Assembly: GCA_902570915.1 (NCBI GenBank)
Contig: CACGAB010000002.1
Coordinates: forward strand, 79,678-143,677
Origin: an uncultured Pelagibacteraceae bacterium
Lineage (GTDB): Bacteria; Pseudomonadota; Alphaproteobacteria; Pelagibacterales; Pelagibacteraceae
DNA: 64,000 nt
Reading direction: 5' to 3'
The notes below the pieces were generated by a model. That model saw only the letters and a program-made list of their open reading frames with translations, was not told the DNA's origin and searched no databases. The position numbers were made by a program, and so were the translations under genes. Positions 19,745 to 28,845 of this stretch are shown piece by piece (the stretch's first letter is position 1; every line of letters starts with the position of its first letter).

Positions 19745-20716
19745 ATGAAATCAATCAAAATAGAGAAATTTGGCGGACCTGAAGTTTTAATATTAAAAGA
19801 TGCAGAAATTGGTAAACCAGGACCAAAAGAAGTTTTGATTAAAAATTTATCTATCGGCTTAAATTACATAGATGTCTATCATAGAACTGGTCTTTATCCT
19901 ATTCCATTACCAAGTGGTATAGGTCTCGAGTCTTGTGGAATAATTGAAGAAGTCGGGTCAGACATAAAATTTTTTAAAATTGGTGACAGGGTAACTCATG
20001 CGTCAATGCCTATCGGTGCTTATTCAGAGAAGCAAATAATGCCTGAGGAAAAATTAGTTAAAGTTCCAGATGGAGTTTCTGATGAAGTAGCCTCATGCAT
20101 AACATTAAAAGGAATTACTGCAGAGTATTTGATACATAGAGCATATCCTTTAAAAAAGGGTGATAAAGTTTTATATCACGCTGCAGCAGGAGGTCTTGGT
20201 CAAATTTTATGTCAATGGGCAAATTCATTAGGCGCTGAAGTGATAGGAACTGTAGGTTCAAAAAGTAAAGAAGAAATTGCAAAGAAAAATGGCTGCCATC
20301 ATGTAATAAATTACTCTAAAAAAAATTTTGTTGAAGAGGTAGAAAAAATTGTCGGAAAAAACAGCATCGATGTAGTTTATGATGGTGTTGGTATTAAAAC
20401 TTTCAAAGGTTCAATCGAAACACTAAAGATTAGAGGTATGATGGTAGCTTTTGGAAATGCGTCAGGGTACGTTGATACAATCGATGTTAAGAAAGACATT
20501 AATGCCAAAGGATTATTTTTTACAAGACCTTCAATCGCTCATTACACAGTTAAAAGAGAAGAGCTCGTTGAGTCCGCGAAAAAAGTATTTGATGCTTTAC
20601 TAGCAAATAAATTCAAAGTTAAAGTTTCAAAAAAGTATTCCCTAAAAGATGCTGCACAAGCTCATAAGGATTTAGAAGCAAGATTATTGACAGGTCCTGC
20701 AGTTATAATTCCCTAG
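19745..20716 (+). CDS. qor: NADPH:quinone oxidoreductase (zinc-free MDR family)
   Basis: This medium-chain dehydrogenase/reductase resembles E. coli Qor. The NADPH-binding Rossmann motif is YHAAAGGLGQILCQWANSLGAEVIGTVGS. The N-terminal half shows LNYIDVYHRTGLYP and LPSGIGLESCG, typical of the quinone oxidoreductase group, and no structural-zinc cysteine cluster is seen. It reduces quinones or enones, probably for detoxification. The end overlaps the converging DUF2721 gene by 4 bp. Confidence 0.9.
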   Translation: MKSIKIEKFGGPEVLILKDAEIGKPGPKEVLIKNLSIGLNYIDVYHRTGLYPIPLPSGIGLESCGIIEEVGSDIKFFKIGDRVTHASMPIGAYSEKQIMPEEKLVKVPDGVSDEVASCITLKGITAEYLIHRAYPLKKGDKVLYHAAAGGLGQILCQWANSLGAEVIGTVGSKSKEEIAKKNGCHHVINYSKKNFVEEVEKIVGKNSIDVVYDGVGIKTFKGSIETLKIRGMMVAFGNASGYVDTIDVKKDINAKGLFFTRPSIAHYTVKREELVESAKKVFDALLANKFKVKVSKKYSLKDAAQAHKDLEARLLTGPAVIIP

Positions 20717-21117
20717 TCTACTTTTACATCCATATCAGACATATGAAGTTTTAGAGCATTCGTCGATATATGTATTTCTCTTATAAAAAACAATATTGAT
20801 ATTATCATTGACAGACAGCATGAACCAAAAATAATTCTTGCCAGTAAAAGCTCATCCATATAAAGGGCAAATACAGTCAACATATTAAATAAAAATCCAA
20901 AAGCTGCAAACAAGATCGTCCACCTTAAAAGAGTTATTCTATTACTTAAATTGAGAAATTGTTTTTTCCATTCAGGTGGAATATGTTTTTCATAAACATG
21001 TTCATCATGTAACTTTCTAATCAGATTACTTAAAGTATGAAACCTATTACTGTATACTCCCATCAATAAAGGAATGGCTGGGAACATTAATGCTGTGACT
21101 GTGTAATCTATATTCAT
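20713..21117 (-). CDS. DUF2721 family membrane protein
   Basis: This small membrane protein matches the DUF2721 family in layout. An N-terminal helix ends in YSNRFHTLSNLIRKLHDEH, an amphipathic linker follows, then two helices (about 60-85 and 90-115). Function is unknown. The track starts at TTG 21138, but ATG 21117 (MNIDYTVTALMFP) begins right at the first helix and gives 134 aa. It is transcribed divergently from ubiA and converges with qor. Confidence 0.8.
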   Translation of the reverse strand: MNIDYTVTALMFPAIPLLMGVYSNRFHTLSNLIRKLHDEHVYEKHIPPEWKKQFLNLSNRITLLRWTILFAAFGFLFNMLTVFALYMDELLLARIIFGSCCLSMIISILFFIREIHISTNALKLHMSDMDVKVD

Positions 21118-21168
21118 ACGAATCAATTTGATTATCAATCTTGCCCCTGTTATTTACAAGTAAAATTT

Positions 21169-22035
21169 ATGAACCAATTAAATATTTTTATTGAAATAAC
21201 AAGACTAAAAAAACCTATTGGTTATATGCTATTATTTTGGCCGTGTGCATGGGGCCTAACTTTAGCTTACGATTTTAAAAATAGTTTAGATAATTATTTT
21301 TTTTACTTAAGTTTATTTTTTATGGGGTCTATATTAATGAGGTCTGCAGGATGTATTGTAAATGATATACTTGATAAAGAGTTTGATCAAAAAGTAAAAA
21401 GGACAAAGGAAAGGCCTTTAGCTTCAGGAAAAATTTCCTGGAAGCTTGCTTTAATTTATGCATTTATACTGTGTTTAATCGCTCTCATCGTTTTAATAAA
21501 TTTCAATACACTCACAATTATTTTAGCATTAGGCTCTATGCCTTTAGCTTTTACTTATCCCTTGATGAAAAGATACACATATTGGCCACAACTTTTTTTA
21601 GGAGTTACATTTAATTACGGCTTGATTCTTGGTTGGACATCGTCTTCTGAACAAATAAGTTTAGTCCCACTAGTATTCTATTTTGGGGCCATATTTTGGA
21701 CACTAGGATACGACACAATATATGGGTATCAAGATATTAAGGATGATGAAATAATAGGATTAAAATCAACATCAATTAAATTTAAAAAAAACGCAAAATT
21801 ATTTTTATTCATATGTTATTTAATATTTATTCTTAGCTATATAATGGGTGGGTATCTTTTAAATTTTAGTCTTATGTATTTTTCACTGTTAATTTTTCCA
21901 GTTATTCATTTATTTGGTTATCAAATTAAGTATTTTAAATTAGATAACCCAGAAAAATGTCTTGTAATATTTAAAAGCAATAATTATTTCGGTTTAATTG
22001 TTTTATTAATTATCTTGATTGGAAAATTATTTTAA
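21169..22035 (+). CDS. ubiA: 4-hydroxybenzoate polyprenyltransferase
   Basis: UbiA attaches the polyprenyl tail to 4-hydroxybenzoate in ubiquinone synthesis. It is an integral membrane protein with two Asp-rich prenyl-diphosphate motifs, NDILDKEFDQKVKRTKERPL and YDTIYGYQDIKDDEIIGLKS. Length (288 aa) is standard. The ATG of msbA overlaps its stop by one base, linking quinone and lipid A genes in one transcript. Confidence 0.95.
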   Translation: MNQLNIFIEITRLKKPIGYMLLFWPCAWGLTLAYDFKNSLDNYFFYLSLFFMGSILMRSAGCIVNDILDKEFDQKVKRTKERPLASGKISWKLALIYAFILCLIALIVLINFNTLTIILALGSMPLAFTYPLMKRYTYWPQLFLGVTFNYGLILGWTSSSEQISLVPLVFYFGAIFWTLGYDTIYGYQDIKDDEIIGLKSTSIKFKKNAKLFLFICYLIFILSYIMGGYLLNFSLMYFSLLIFPVIHLFGYQIKYFKLDNPEKCLVIFKSNNYFGLIVLLIILIGKLF

Positions 22036-23774
22036 TGAATAAAAAAGAAATTTATACGAGGCTTTACAAAGATTACTCAAAAATTTACTTGGATAAGATT
22101 ATCTTATCTGCTTTTTTTTCTATTGTTGTTGCAGCTAGTACATCTGCAATAGCTTGGTTATTAGATCCAGCTATCAAAAAAATATTTATTGAAAAAGATC
22201 AAACACTTATTTTTTTAATACCTTTTATGATTATAATTGCTTTTGCATTAAAAGGGACATCTTTATATTTTGCAAAAGCAACAATGATAAGCGTTGGTGA
22301 AGAGGTTAAAAAAAAATTACAATTTGATATGACCAAATCACTCATTAAAGCGGATACTCAAACTATAGATAAAAAACACTCTGGAAATTTTATTTCCAAC
22401 CTCACTTACGATGTGACACATATAACAAATTTACTAAGCCATGCGCTACTAACACTCTTTAAGGACTCTCTAACATTAATTGGTTTATTGTGTGTTATGT
22501 TTACACAAAATTGGAAATTAGCTTTAATATCTATTGTGATGATACCCTTGGCAGGTTTATCTGCAAAGACGTTAGGTAAAAGGATCGGTAAAGTAACTAC
22601 ACAAGCTCAAGAAAAATCTGGTTTTTTAACAACCTATTTAGTTGAATTATTTAAAAATCATAAACTAATTAAGATTTTTCAAAAAGAAAGTTATGAAAAT
22701 TTAAGAGCAGATCGTCATCTTGAACAATTGAAGGATAAAAATAAAAAAATATTAGTTGTTTTCTTAAGAATGTCGCCAATTATGGAAACTTTAACTGGAA
22801 TAATGATTGCAGTTTTAATTTTTTATTCTGGCAAGTTAATGATGCAAAATGAATTAGATATAAATAATTTTTTTTCATTTTTGGCTGCTATGATGCTTGC
22901 TTATCAGCCAGTTAGATCATTATCGACTTTAAATATGGTTCTAAATCAAGGCTTATCTGCAGCATCTAGAATTTTGCCGATAATAGACAACAAAAATAAA
23001 ATTAAAGATGAAAAAGAAGCTAAAACTCTGACAGTTAAAGACGCAAAAATAAATTTTAAAGACGTTAAATTTTCATATGATGTTGATAAAGAAAACATAG
23101 TGCTCAAAGAAATAGATTTAGAGTTTGCTGGAGGAAAAATGACTTCTTTGGTCGGAAATAGTGGATCTGGAAAATCAACAATTTTAAATTTAATTCCAAG
23201 ATTCTATGATGCAAATTCAGGTGACATCACTATTGACAATCAATCTATTTACAAAACGAAAATACATTCACTAAGAAATAATATTTCATTAGTAAGTCAA
23301 GAAACTACTTTGTTTGATGATACAATAAAAAATAATATTAAATATGCCAATATAGATGCTAATGATGAAGAAATTTTACGGGTCGCCAAACTTTCTTATT
23401 GTGATGAATTTATAGAGTTACTGCCACAAAAATATGACACTATAATAGGTGAAAATGGAGTTAGGTTATCAGGTGGGGAAAAACAAAGAATCTCAATAGC
23501 CAGAGCGATGATGAAAAAAAGTTCGATCATTCTTTTAGATGAAGCAACATCTTCTCTAGATAGTGATACAGAGTCAAAAATTCAAAATGCATTATCTGTA
23601 TTGACTAAAGATAAAACTACAATTGTAATAGCTCATAGATTATCAACGATATTAAATTCAAATAATATTTATGTAATTGATACGGGCAGAGTAGTAGCAA
23701 GTGGTAAGCACGAGGAGCTATTAGAGAATTCCAAACTTTACAAAAACTTTTACGAAAAACAGATTCAAAAATAG
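22035..23774 (+). CDS. msbA: Lipid A export ABC transporter MsbA
   Basis: This is a half-transporter with six helices fused to an ATPase domain, flipping lipid A-core across the inner membrane. Walker A is GNSGSGKST near residue 374, the signature is LSGGEKQR near 478, Walker B is IILLDEATSSLD near 498, and the H-loop is IAHRLS. Length (579 aa) matches MsbA. The assignment over other exporters rests on the following waaA-lpxK-lpxL genes. Confidence 0.92.
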   Translation: MNKKEIYTRLYKDYSKIYLDKIILSAFFSIVVAASTSAIAWLLDPAIKKIFIEKDQTLIFLIPFMIIIAFALKGTSLYFAKATMISVGEEVKKKLQFDMTKSLIKADTQTIDKKHSGNFISNLTYDVTHITNLLSHALLTLFKDSLTLIGLLCVMFTQNWKLALISIVMIPLAGLSAKTLGKRIGKVTTQAQEKSGFLTTYLVELFKNHKLIKIFQKESYENLRADRHLEQLKDKNKKILVVFLRMSPIMETLTGIMIAVLIFYSGKLMMQNELDINNFFSFLAAMMLAYQPVRSLSTLNMVLNQGLSAASRILPIIDNKNKIKDEKEAKTLTVKDAKINFKDVKFSYDVDKENIVLKEIDLEFAGGKMTSLVGNSGSGKSTILNLIPRFYDANSGDITIDNQSIYKTKIHSLRNNISLVSQETTLFDDTIKNNIKYANIDANDEEILRVAKLSYCDEFIELLPQKYDTIIGENGVRLSGGEKQRISIARAMMKKSSIILLDEATSSLDSDTESKIQNALSVLTKDKTTIVIAHRLSTILNSNNIYVIDTGRVVASGKHEELLENSKLYKNFYEKQIQK

Positions 23775-23776
23775 AG

Positions 23777-25018
23777 ATGTTTTTTTTTTATCAATTATTA
23801 TTATCTACAGTAATCTTAATCTCACCTCTAATAATCTTTATTAGAGTTATTAAAGGTAAAGAAGACATAATAAGATTTAAAGAAAAATTTTGTTTAATTT
23901 CTAAAAAAAGACTCGCAGGAAAAGTGATATGGTTTCATGGATCAAGTGTGGGAGAAATAATGAGTGTAATACCTATTCTTAATAAATATGACAAAGAAAA
24001 TACTTTTAATCAAATTCTTGTAACCTCAAGTACTGTAAGTTCATCAAAAATTATAGAGAAATATAATTTTAAAAAAGTTGTACATCAGTTTTTACCAATA
24101 GATCATATATTTTTTTCGAATTTTTTTCTTAATTATTGGAAACCTGATTTTGCTATTTTTTTAGAATCTGAGATTTGGCCAAGTATGTACAGATCAATCA
24201 AAAAAAATGATATCCCATTAGTTCTACTAAATGCAAGAATAACAAAGAAGACTTTCAAAAGATGGTTAAAACTAAAAAAATTTTCTTTAAAAGTTTTTAG
24301 TCAAATTAGTATTGCTCACCCCCAAAATAAAGAAACAATGGTGTATCTTAAAAAACTTGGTGTAAAAAAAATTGAATATATTGGAAATTTGAAATTTTTT
24401 GAGGATAAAAAAACTTCACTTAGCGATATGAATAGTGAAATCCAAAATCAGTTTAAAAAAAAAAAAATTTGTATAGCTGCTAGTACCCATGGAAACGAGG
24501 AGATATTTGCAGCTCAAACACATATTTTGCTAAAGAAAAAAATAAAAAACTTAATTACAATTATCATTCCAAGACATGTCCATAGAGTAAAAGAAATAGA
24601 AAATGAATTGAAAAAATTAAATTTGAAAACTACATGTCATAGCTCAAAAATTAAGGATCTAAAAAATATTGATATCTATATTGTCGACACTTTTGGAGAC
24701 TCAAAACAATTTTATAAAATAGCAACTACTGTATTTTTAGGTGGGTCTTTAGTAAATAAAGGTGGGCAAAACCCAATAGAACCCGCACGCTATGGTGCAA
24801 AAATACTTCATGGGCCAAATGTTGATAATTTTCGTGAAGTTTATGATTTTCTTAAATCTTTAAAAATCTCAAAAGAAATAAACAATCCGAAACAATTCTC
24901 AAAAGAAATAGTTTTTAAAAAAAAAATGGAAAATGTCAGGAAAATTCAAAAATTAGGTAATAATATTTTTAAAAATACCTTAATAAAACTTGGTAAAACA
25001 ATGAATTATGAAATTTAA
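23777..25018 (+). CDS. waaA: 3-deoxy-D-manno-octulosonic acid transferase
   Basis: WaaA (KdtA, family GT30) adds Kdo to lipid IVA. The N-terminal membrane anchor is followed by WFHGSSVGEIMSVIPIL, then FLESEIWPSMY, and the C-terminal sugar-nucleotide region GGSLVNKGGQNPIEPARYGAKILHGPNV, all diagnostic. Length is 413 aa. An in-frame run of 13 A (24455-24467, coding KKKK) is the longest homopolymer noted in this window. It overlaps lpxK by 11 bp. Confidence 0.96.
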   Translation: MFFFYQLLLSTVILISPLIIFIRVIKGKEDIIRFKEKFCLISKKRLAGKVIWFHGSSVGEIMSVIPILNKYDKENTFNQILVTSSTVSSSKIIEKYNFKKVVHQFLPIDHIFFSNFFLNYWKPDFAIFLESEIWPSMYRSIKKNDIPLVLLNARITKKTFKRWLKLKKFSLKVFSQISIAHPQNKETMVYLKKLGVKKIEYIGNLKFFEDKKTSLSDMNSEIQNQFKKKKICIAASTHGNEEIFAAQTHILLKKKIKNLITIIIPRHVHRVKEIENELKKLNLKTTCHSSKIKDLKNIDIYIVDTFGDSKQFYKIATTVFLGGSLVNKGGQNPIEPARYGAKILHGPNVDNFREVYDFLKSLKISKEINNPKQFSKEIVFKKKMENVRKIQKLGNNIFKNTLIKLGKTMNYEI

Positions 25019-25943
25019 AAAACCAAATTTTTGGGACAAAAAAAATGCAAAAATTTTACCTTATCTTTTATTGCCCTTGTGTTTGTTTTTATGGCTTATT
25101 AATTTAACAAAAAAATTAGTTATAAAAAAGGAAAAATTTAAAAATATTAAAACTATATGTGTTGGAAATATTTATCTAGGTGGCACAGGAAAAACATCTT
25201 TAAGTTTAAAAATACACGAAATTCTTAACAAAAAAAATATTAAAACATGCTTTATAAAAAAAGATTACACGGATCAGAGAGATGAACAAAAATTATTAGA
25301 AAATAGTGGTAAATTATTTAAATCCAAAAGGCGAAAACAATCCTTAATTGATGCAATTAATGACGGATATAAAGTAGCAATCTTTGATGATGGCTTGCAA
25401 GATTATTCAATAGATTATGATTTAATTTTTGTGTGTTTTAATGATGAAAATTGGATTGGAAATGGATTTACAATACCATCGGGTCCTTTACGAGAACATT
25501 TTAACAACATAAGAAAATATAAAAATATATTTATAACTGGAAATATGGAAAATTTAGAAAAAGTGCGGGAAAAAATTTTTAAAATCAATCCAGACGCAAA
25601 TATTTTTATTTCAAATTATATTCCTCTAAACTTGAGTGACTTTAATGACAGAGATAACTACCTAGTCTTTTCAGGGATCGGGAACCATAAATCTTTTATA
25701 TCGATGTTAAAAAAAAATAATGTTAACATATTAAAAGATGTTGAATTTCCTGATCATTACAATTATTCAGACGATGATATCAAAAATATAATTTCAGAAT
25801 CTAATAAGATAAATTGTAAAATAATCACAACTGAAAAAGATTTTTTAAGATTAAGTGAAAAATTTCATGATGAAATCAATTTCATTAAATCTGACATCGA
25901 AATTCAAAATGAAAATAGTTTCATAAATATTTTACTTAATTAA
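25008..25943 (+). CDS. lpxK: Tetraacyldisaccharide 4'-kinase
   Basis: LpxK phosphorylates the lipid A disaccharide at the inner membrane. A membrane-associated N-terminal helix (ILPYLLLPLCLFLWLINL) precedes the P-loop VGNIYLGGTGKTSL near residue 50. The catalytic region VAIFDDGLQDYSIDYDL and the GPLREH segment are typical of the family. Length is 311 aa. It overlaps waaA and is 1 bp from lpxL. Confidence 0.95.
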   Translation: MKFKKPNFWDKKNAKILPYLLLPLCLFLWLINLTKKLVIKKEKFKNIKTICVGNIYLGGTGKTSLSLKIHEILNKKNIKTCFIKKDYTDQRDEQKLLENSGKLFKSKRRKQSLIDAINDGYKVAIFDDGLQDYSIDYDLIFVCFNDENWIGNGFTIPSGPLREHFNNIRKYKNIFITGNMENLEKVREKIFKINPDANIFISNYIPLNLSDFNDRDNYLVFSGIGNHKSFISMLKKNNVNILKDVEFPDHYNYSDDDIKNIISESNKINCKIITTEKDFLRLSEKFHDEINFIKSDIEIQNENSFINILLN

Positions 25944-25944
25944 T

Positions 25945-26805
25945 ATGAGAAAAATTAAATATTTCTTACAATTTATTATTATAATTTTATTTTTTTTTAT
26001 ATTTAAAGTCTTCGGCATTAAATTAGCATCTTTTTTAAGTGGGAAAATTTTTCAAATAATAGGTCCTATATTCAGGCCCAAAGAACTAATTAATTCAAAC
26101 ATTAAAAAAGCTTTTCCAAAAATTGATGAAATAGATTTGAAAAAAATATCTAACTCCATGTGGAATAATTATGGAAGAGTCTTTGCAGAATATATGTTTA
26201 TTAAAAACTTTAGAAATGGAGAGCTAAACAAGAATATAAATCTGGAGGGTGAAGAAATTCTTCAAGATATTAAAATCAATAAAAAAAAAGTCGTGTTTAT
26301 CTCTGGGCACTTCAGTAATTTTGAGTTGATGGCAATGCAAATAGAAAAAATTGGCATAAAGGTTGCTGCAATATATAGACCACTTAATAATATTTTTTTA
26401 AACCAAATAATGGAAAAAATAAGAAAAAATTATATTTGTAAATATCAAATCAAAAAAGGTATTGGAGGAATAAAAGAATTAGTTAAATTAAATAATGAAG
26501 GATTTTCAACTGCACTAATGATTGATCAAAGAGTTTCGGAGGGTATCAAATCGAATTTTTTTAATGAAAAAGCATTTACAACAACTATTCCAGCTCAATT
26601 AGTCAAAAAATATAAAATACCAGTTGTTCCAATTTTTATAGAAAGGTTTGACAACGTCAAATTTAAAATTACCGTAGTGAAACCGATAAATTTTGATGAA
26701 AATAAATCTGTTGAAGACATAACAGATCATCTTAACACAGTACTTGAAAACTTTATAAAAGAGAAACCAAATTATTGGATTTGGTCTCATAATAGATGGA
26801 AATAA
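25945..26805 (+). CDS. lpxL: Lipid A late acyltransferase (LpxL/HtrB family)
   Basis: This transfers a secondary acyl chain to Kdo2-lipid IVA. It has one N-terminal membrane helix and the acyltransferase motif HFSNFE (H-X4-E) in FISGHFSNFELMA, then MIDQRVSEGIKSNFFN and the C-terminal PNYWIWSHNRWK, all family features. Whether it acts as LpxL or LpxM cannot be told from sequence. It is the last gene of the msbA-waaA-lpxK-lpxL set, ending 1 bp before the converging DUF2093 gene. Confidence 0.9.
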   Translation: MRKIKYFLQFIIIILFFFIFKVFGIKLASFLSGKIFQIIGPIFRPKELINSNIKKAFPKIDEIDLKKISNSMWNNYGRVFAEYMFIKNFRNGELNKNINLEGEEILQDIKINKKKVVFISGHFSNFELMAMQIEKIGIKVAAIYRPLNNIFLNQIMEKIRKNYICKYQIKKGIGGIKELVKLNNEGFSTALMIDQRVSEGIKSNFFNEKAFTTTIPAQLVKKYKIPVVPIFIERFDNVKFKITVVKPINFDENKSVEDITDHLNTVLENFIKEKPNYWIWSHNRWK

Positions 26806-26806
26806 A

Positions 26807-27004
26807 TTATATTTTATCTATCTCCTCTTTTTTTTTGCTCGCCTCAACATAGGAATAATATGGTTCTTGTAAATCTACATTCCAATAATTCAAATTTTCT
26901 AAACTGATTGATTTACCTGAAACTGCACAAATAACATAATCTCCAGGCTCAATTATTTGAAAATTATTTGGTAAATATTTTATTTTTGCTAATTTTTTTA
27001 TCAT
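26807..27004 (-). CDS. DUF2093 domain protein
   Basis: This 65-aa protein matches the alphaproteobacterial DUF2093 family: AKIKYLPNNFQIIEPGDYVICAVSGKSISLENLNYWNVDLQEPY fits its conserved core. No function is established. The family is short, so the protein is complete. It is transcribed divergently from purD with a 21-bp gap and converges with lpxL. Confidence 0.82.
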   Translation of the reverse strand: MIKKLAKIKYLPNNFQIIEPGDYVICAVSGKSISLENLNYWNVDLQEPYYSYVEASKKKEEIDKI

Positions 27005-27025
27005 TTTTAGTTTATATACTTATAC

Positions 27026-28291
27026 ATGATAGTAGGCGTTATAGGAAGTGGTGGTAGAGAACATGCTATATGTGAACTCTTAAACCGTTCTAAAAAAATA
27101 AAAAAATTGTATTGTTTTCCTGGAAATGCTGGAACAGCAAAAATAGCAATCAATGTTGAAATAGATACAAATGATTTTGAAGGTTTTAAAGATTATGTTT
27201 TAATGAATAAAATTGAACTGGTAATAGTAGGTCCAGAAAAACCATTAGTGGATGGCTTGGTGGATTATTTGGAAAAATTTAAAATTAAAGTTTTCGGTCC
27301 AAATAAATTAGCATCCAAACTTGAAGGTTCCAAAATTTTTACAAAAAGAATTTGTGAAAAATATAATATTCCATCTGCAAAATTTGGGGTATTCAAAAAT
27401 ATTCATGAGGCTAATAATTTCTTAAAAAAATCTAATCATCCCATAGTTATAAAAGCTGATAATTTAGCTTCAGGTAAGGGAGTTTATATATGTGAAAATC
27501 TTAATGAATCTTTTAACGCAGTTAAAGAAATATTTGATGGAAAATTTGGCATAGCTAATAATGTGTTGATTGAAGAATTTCTAAAAGGTGAAGAGATGAG
27601 TTTTTTTGTTATAAGCGATGGAATTTCGATCAAAAATTTTGATACAGCACAAGATCATAAAAGAGTTTTGGAAGGTGATAAGGGAAAAAATACGGGAGGA
27701 ATGGGTGCCTATTCACCCTCTAGATTGATTGAAAAACAATTAGAAAAAAAAATATTAAGTAAAATTATAAAACCAACTTTAAAAGCTTTAAAAGATCTTG
27801 GGACTGAATATAAAGGTTTTTTATATGCTGGGTTAATGATAATTGATAATGAGCCTTACCTTATCGAATATAATGTGAGAATGGGTGATCCAGAATGTCA
27901 AACAATTCTGCCAAAGTTAAAAACTGATATTTGTGAAATATTTTTAGCTTGCTGCAACAAAAAATTAAAAGAAACTGAAATTAAATGGAGTGATAAAAAA
28001 AGTTTATGTGTTGTTTTGTGCTCAAAAGGCTATCCAGAACATTATAAAAAAAAAGTTGAAATAGAAAATCTTAGTAAAATTAAATTAAATTATGAAGATT
28101 ACCTATTTCATGCTGGAACTCTTGAAAAAGAAGGAAAAATTTTTTCTATAGGAGGAAGAGTGTTAAATTTTGTCTCTTTATCAAATGAATTTATTAATGC
28201 TAGAGAAAACATAATTAAGTACTTAAATAATTTAAATTGGACTGGTGGTTTTTACCGTAAAGATATTGGTCACAAAGTAATAGATAAATGA
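27026..28291 (+). CDS. purD: Phosphoribosylamine-glycine ligase
   Basis: PurD (GAR synthetase) catalyses the second step of de novo purine synthesis. It is an ATP-grasp enzyme: GSGGREHAICELL at the N-terminus, PGNAGTAKIA, VIKADNLASGKGVYI, and GGMGAYSPSRLIE are all conserved. Length (421 aa) is normal. It overlaps rsmD by 4 bp. Confidence 0.97.
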   Translation: MIVGVIGSGGREHAICELLNRSKKIKKLYCFPGNAGTAKIAINVEIDTNDFEGFKDYVLMNKIELVIVGPEKPLVDGLVDYLEKFKIKVFGPNKLASKLEGSKIFTKRICEKYNIPSAKFGVFKNIHEANNFLKKSNHPIVIKADNLASGKGVYICENLNESFNAVKEIFDGKFGIANNVLIEEFLKGEEMSFFVISDGISIKNFDTAQDHKRVLEGDKGKNTGGMGAYSPSRLIEKQLEKKILSKIIKPTLKALKDLGTEYKGFLYAGLMIIDNEPYLIEYNVRMGDPECQTILPKLKTDICEIFLACCNKKLKETEIKWSDKKSLCVVLCSKGYPEHYKKKVEIENLSKIKLNYEDYLFHAGTLEKEGKIFSIGGRVLNFVSLSNEFINARENIIKYLNNLNWTGGFYRKDIGHKVIDK

Positions 28292-28845
28292 GAATTATTT
28301 CTGGAAACCTTAAAGGTAGAAAAATATTAACACCTGATGATATCAAAACTAGACCACTTAAAGATTTAACCAAAGAATCTATTTTTAATATACTTAAGCA
28401 TTCTAATAAGTTTAGTATTAGGATAAAAAATTCTGTAATTTTAGATTTATTTGCTGGTGTTGGATCGTTTGGAATCGAATGCTTGTCCAATGGGGCAAAA
28501 TATGTCACTTTTGTTGAAAATTATAGTAGCGTTTTGCCTATATTAGAAAAAAATTTAGCCAATTTAAAATTGTATAAAAAGTATGAAATAATTAACCAAA
28601 ATATTTATGCTGGGCTTTATTTAACAAATAATAGATATGATATCATTTTTTTAGATCCACCCTATAAAGATAGAAATATATCCGCTGTAATTGATAAAAT
28701 TTATGACATAAAACTGCTTAATAAAAATGGAATCATAATCATTCACAGAAATAGAAAAGACAATGAAAAATATTCTAAAAATTTAAGTATTCTTGAAGAA
28801 AAAACATATGGTATTTCAAAAATTTTATTTGGTATCTTAGACTAA
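28288..28845 (+). CDS. rsmD: 16S rRNA (guanine966-N2)-methyltransferase
   Basis: RsmD methylates G966 of 16S rRNA. It starts with the family pattern MRIISGNLKGRKI and has TRPLKDLTKESIFNIL, the SAM motif LDLFAGVGSFGIECLSNGA and the catalytic DPPY in IIFLDPPYKDR. Length is 185 aa. The ATG overlaps the purD stop (ATGA), and the end overlaps the converging pgi gene by 9 bp. Confidence 0.95.
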   Translation: MRIISGNLKGRKILTPDDIKTRPLKDLTKESIFNILKHSNKFSIRIKNSVILDLFAGVGSFGIECLSNGAKYVTFVENYSSVLPILEKNLANLKLYKKYEIINQNIYAGLYLTNNRYDIIFLDPPYKDRNISAVIDKIYDIKLLNKNGIIIIHRNRKDNEKYSKNLSILEEKTYGISKILFGILD

